Both the position numbers and the translations under genes were made by a program. A DNA stretch of 64,000 bases from Rhodanobacter sp. (GTDB taxonomy: Bacteria > Pseudomonadota > Gammaproteobacteria > Xanthomonadales > Rhodanobacteraceae). Within the stretch, counting starts at the first letter, position 1, and each line of letters opens with the position of its first letter. The notes beneath the pieces were generated by a model, which saw only the letters and a program-made list of their open reading frames with translations, was not told the origin of the DNA and did no database searches. Where the stretch lies: the NCBI GenBank assembly GCA_040371205.1, contig AP031382.1:2415562-2479561 (forward strand), in the 5' to 3' direction. Positions 61,443 through 64,000 of the stretch are shown here, in pieces.

Positions 61443-64000
61443 TGTTTTGCTCCCGATTCGCCGGCTACCGGGCCGGCCCCGTCCGCCGGCGCATCCTGAC
61501 ACGGCGCCGGCGGCGAATCGACTGCCGCGACCGCCGCCGCGCGGTCAGGGCAGCCGTCCGGCTGCGGCGTGCCGTGTACCGGCCCGGCAAGATCGGCCAC
61601 TGCGACCGAACCCAGCTGCGCCTGGCGCAACCGGGCATCCAACAACGTGGCCTCGACCACGCCGGGGTCGGTTGGTGCGGCCTTGCGCACGCGATTGAAG
61701 TCCACCAACTGCGCCAGCCACTGCGCCGCCTGCGCCGGATGGTGCTCGAGCAGCGCCGCGTCGCCCAGCCCGGCCAGGGCACGCCCCCAGGCATCGGGCA
61801 TCGCGTGCGGCCCCGCCTTGCCCATCTGGGTCAATGCCGCGCCGAAAGATTGCGCCGCACCGGCGGCATCGCTCCGCGCCAGGGCCGCTTGGCCCAGCAC
61901 CACCAGGGCGCTGCTGCGGTTTTCTGCGGCCCAGGCCAGGCCGGTGCGCGCACGCCGATCCAGCAGCGGCAATTCCGGCTGCAGCAGGTGCGCGGCATCG
62001 GCGGGCCGCCCCATCTGCACGTACACCTTGGCCAGTTCGGTCAGCGTGTACAAACGGAAATCGGGCGACACCGACGCAAAGGCCTGCGTGAGCCTGGCCG
62101 AACGCTCCAGCGCATCGCGCGCATCGGGCAGGTCGCCGCCCTGGGCCAGCGCCATGCCGAAGTAGGTGAGCATGCCGGACATGCCGGGGCCGACCGAGCC
62201 TACTTGCTTGTCGTAGTCGGCGATCGAGCGCCGGTACAGCGGCAGCGCGACGGCAGGATCGTGCCGCATCGACACCAGCGCCAGCACGAAGCGGTAGTAG
62301 ACCAGCGCCGGGTCGTCCTTCGTGTAGAGCCGCTGGGCCTCGTCCATCGCCTGCTGCGCGCTGGCGACCGCACCGGCGGAATCGTCCATCGAACCCAGCG
62401 CCATGGCCAGCACGGCGCGCGCCTGCAGGTGCAGCTCGCGATCCGCCGGCGGGTTGGCGGCGAGCCGTGCGAGTATCCCGCGCACCTCCCGCGCGATGGC
62501 CCCGGCGCTCATGTCCGAGCCGCCGAGTTCGTCGTACAGCAGGTTGATGCGCACGCGCAGGATCGCATCGGCATGGTTGCCGCGCGCCCGCGACAGCAGG
62601 GCGATGGCCTCGCGGTCCAGCGGGATCGCCGCCGCCAGGTTGATCACCGTGGAGTAGCCACGCCCCAGCGCAGCCAGCACCTGCCCGCGCTCCAGCACGC
62701 TGGCGTCGTAGGAAGCTTGCAGCACGCGCGCCTCTTCCAGCAACGGAATCGCCTGCCCGCCCAGGCCCAGCTGGTTGTAGGCCCGGCCCATCGACAACAG
62801 CAGGCTGACCCGCACCGGCGCGGCGATGTCCTTGCGCGCCATCAGCGTGGCCGCGCCGCGGTCCAGCACGGCGCGCACGGTGACGTTGCTGCCATGCGCG
62901 TGGGTGGGATCGGCGTTCTCGAACAGGTTCTGCAAGAAGCCGGCGATGGCCGCGGTCTTGTCGCGCTCCAACTCCAGCCGCTGCATCTGCTGCATGCGCT
63001 GCACCGTGAAGGTCGCCAGCAACACCAGCACCAATGCCGCCGCGCCAACGGCCAGCGCGTGCCTGCGCAGATACAGGCGCATGCGATACCAGGCCGCACC
63101 CTGCCGCGCACGCACCGGCCGTGCGGCAAGGAAACGCCGCAGGTCGTCGGCCAACGCATCCACGCCGGCGTAGCGCTGGCATGGATCGCGCCGCAGCGCC
63201 TTCATCACGATGGCGTCGATGTCCGCCGGGACCTCGCGCCGCAACGGCACGGCGCCGGATTGACTCAGGCGCAGGCGACGGCTCGGCGGCAGCAGCTTGC
63301 CGGTGTCGATGGCCTGCGACAGGCTTACTGGCGAGACCTCGTCGTCGTCGCCGAACGGGCGCACGCCGCACACCAGCTGGTACAGCACCACACCCAGCGA
63401 CCACACGTCGGCGCCGGTGCCCAGCGGCCGGCCGCGCAGTTGCTCGGGGCTGGCGTAGGCCAGGGTGAGCGCGCGCAGGTCGGTGCGCGTCTGCGTGGCG
63501 GCCACGCCGCCCACGTGATCGAGCAGGCGGGCGATGCCGAAGTCCAGCAGCTTGGGCTCGCCTTCGTCGGTGACCAGGATGTTGCCCGGCTTGAGGTCGC
63601 GGTGGATCACCAGGCGCTGGTGCGCGTAATGCACCGCCGCGCAGACCTTGAGGAAGAGCTGCACGCGCTCGCGCAACGGCAGTTGCTGCTGCTCGCACCA
63701 GCGGTCGATGCGCTCGCCATGCACGTACTCCAGCGCGAGGAACGAACGGCCATCGCAGGTGGTACCGCCGTCGATCAGGTGCGCGATATTGGGATGGCTG
63801 AGCGTGGCGAGGATGCGGCGCTCCTCGGCAAAACGCCGCAGCGGCTCGCAGCCTGGAGAGGCCTTGGTGTGCAGGAACTTGATCGCGACTTGCTGGCGCA
63901 GCTCGTCCGGCGTGCCTTCGTCCAGCGAGCGCTCGGCCAGGTACACCACGCCGCCGCCGCCCTCGCCCAGCTGCCGCAGGATGCGATAGCCGCTGCTGCC
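61439..64000 (-). CDS. Ser/Thr protein kinase with C-terminal TPR-like region (5' end beyond window)
   Basis: Partial: the reading frame is open to the window edge, where YRILRQLGEGGGGVVYLAE shows the glycine-rich loop. The GTG at 63949 is an internal Val, so the start lies outside. VAIKFLHT has the ATP Lys, VIHRDLKPGNILV the catalytic loop, LLDFGIARLLD the DFG. A transmembrane helix (ALAVGAAALVLVLLATFTV) follows, then about 450 residues of TPR-like helices. The stop overlaps the sigma-factor start by 4 nt. In most such pairs the sigma gene comes first; here the kinase does. Confidence 0.9.
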   Translation of the reverse strand, partial: GSSGYRILRQLGEGGGGVVYLAERSLDEGTPDELRQQVAIKFLHTKASPGCEPLRRFAEERRILATLSHPNIAHLIDGGTTCDGRSFLALEYVHGERIDRWCEQQQLPLRERVQLFLKVCAAVHYAHQRLVIHRDLKPGNILVTDEGEPKLLDFGIARLLDHVGGVAATQTRTDLRALTLAYASPEQLRGRPLGTGADVWSLGVVLYQLVCGVRPFGDDDEVSPVSLSQAIDTGKLLPPSRRLRLSQSGAVPLRREVPADIDAIVMKALRRDPCQRYAGVDALADDLRRFLAARPVRARQGAAWYRMRLYLRRHALAVGAAALVLVLLATFTVQRMQQMQRLELERDKTAAIAGFLQNLFENADPTHAHGSNVTVRAVLDRGAATLMARKDIAAPVRVSLLLSMGRAYNQLGLGGQAIPLLEEARVLQASYDASVLERGQVLAALGRGYSTVINLAAAIPLDREAIALLSRARGNHADAILRVRINLLYDELGGSDMSAGAIAREVRGILARLAANPPADRELHLQARAVLAMALGSMDDSAGAVASAQQAMDEAQRLYTKDDPALVYYRFVLALVSMRHDPAVALPLYRRSIADYDKQVGSVGPGMSGMLTYFGMALAQGGDLPDARDALERSARLTQAFASVSPDFRLYTLTELAKVYVQMGRPADAAHLLQPELPLLDRRARTGLAWAAENRSSALVVLGQAALARSDAAGAAQSFGAALTQMGKAGPHAMPDAWGRALAGLGDAALLEHHPAQAAQWLAQLVDFNRVRKAAPTDPGVVEATLLDARLRQAQLGSVAVADLAGPVHGTPQPDGCPDRAAAVAAVDSPPAPCQDAPADGAGPVAGESGAKH

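Noticed and set aside
60847-61499. Extension of the hypothetical gene at 60267 to a 410-residue protein
   Set aside because: The extension is exactly antisense to a well-supported sigma factor gene and follows a likely one-base shift in a G run.
63947-63949. GTG at 63949 as start of the Ser/Thr kinase
   Set aside because: It lies inside the glycine-rich ATP loop; sequence continuing to the window edge shows the protein begins outside.

Overview
The DNA is GC-rich, densely packed, and has no rRNA, tRNA, CRISPR array or insertion sequence that I can see. A type VI secretion (T6SS) operon, an aryl-polyene/xanthomonadin-type pigment operon, a leucine/isovalerate (liu) catabolic set, a lipoprotein S8 autotransporter and a Ser/Thr kinase with a TIGR02999-like sigma factor together suggest a yellow-pigmented gammaproteobacterium of the Xanthomonadales, probably the Rhodanobacteraceae side (Dyella, Luteibacter, Rhodanobacter or Frateuria-like). 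The taxonomic call is inference from gene content only.

Region 1 (133-14882, minus strand): a T6SS operon reads tssB, tssC, hcp, tagJ, tssE, tssF, tssG, clpV. It continues into four cargo-like genes, a PAAR spike-tip gene and a TPR-methyltransferase, and ends at a hairpin plus T-tract. Three consecutive cargo genes carry enzyme motifs: a CheD/CNF-like Cys-His pair, a cytidine-deaminase CAE...PCxxC site behind a zinc ribbon, and an Endonuclease_NS-type RGH site. No clear immunity gene is visible. The tail-spike and membrane-complex genes (vgrG, tssA, tssJ, tssK, tssL, tssM) are not in the window. This rack is the most likely place for something undescribed.

Region 2 (15326-16479): leucine dehydrogenase with its own terminator.

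Region 3 (16694-31064, plus strand): a polyene pigment operon of about 17 genes, mostly with 4-nt stop/start overlaps. It has two ACPs, three ketosynthases with complete Cys-His-His triads plus a short ketosynthase-like protein, two hotdog dehydratase-like proteins, a ketoreductase, two acyltransferases, a thioesterase, a methyltransferase, a glycosyltransferase and a LolA/MMPL export pair. No starter-activating ligase or aromatic lyase is present. Three 64-bp tandem repeats interrupt the operon between the thioesterase and the methyltransferase.

Region 4 (31184-51646): leucine catabolism genes liuA, liuB, liuC, liuD, liuE and a thiolase are spread over 20 kb. Between them lie a GH35 beta-galactosidase, a DoxX-like membrane protein, a subtilisin autotransporter, an Ala-rich lipoprotein, an HscC/J-protein pair and a Fur-box-preceded feoA-feoB-Cys-rich operon on the opposite strand.

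Region 5 (51666-64000): an ECF sigma/membrane-protein operon, a serine hydrolase, two GNAT acetyltransferases, an RcnB-like protein, an SDR dehydrogenase, elongation factor P-like efpL, an FUSC-type transporter, a probably frameshifted hypothetical gene, and a Ser/Thr kinase (cut by the window end) translationally coupled to an ECF sigma factor that apparently starts at TTG.
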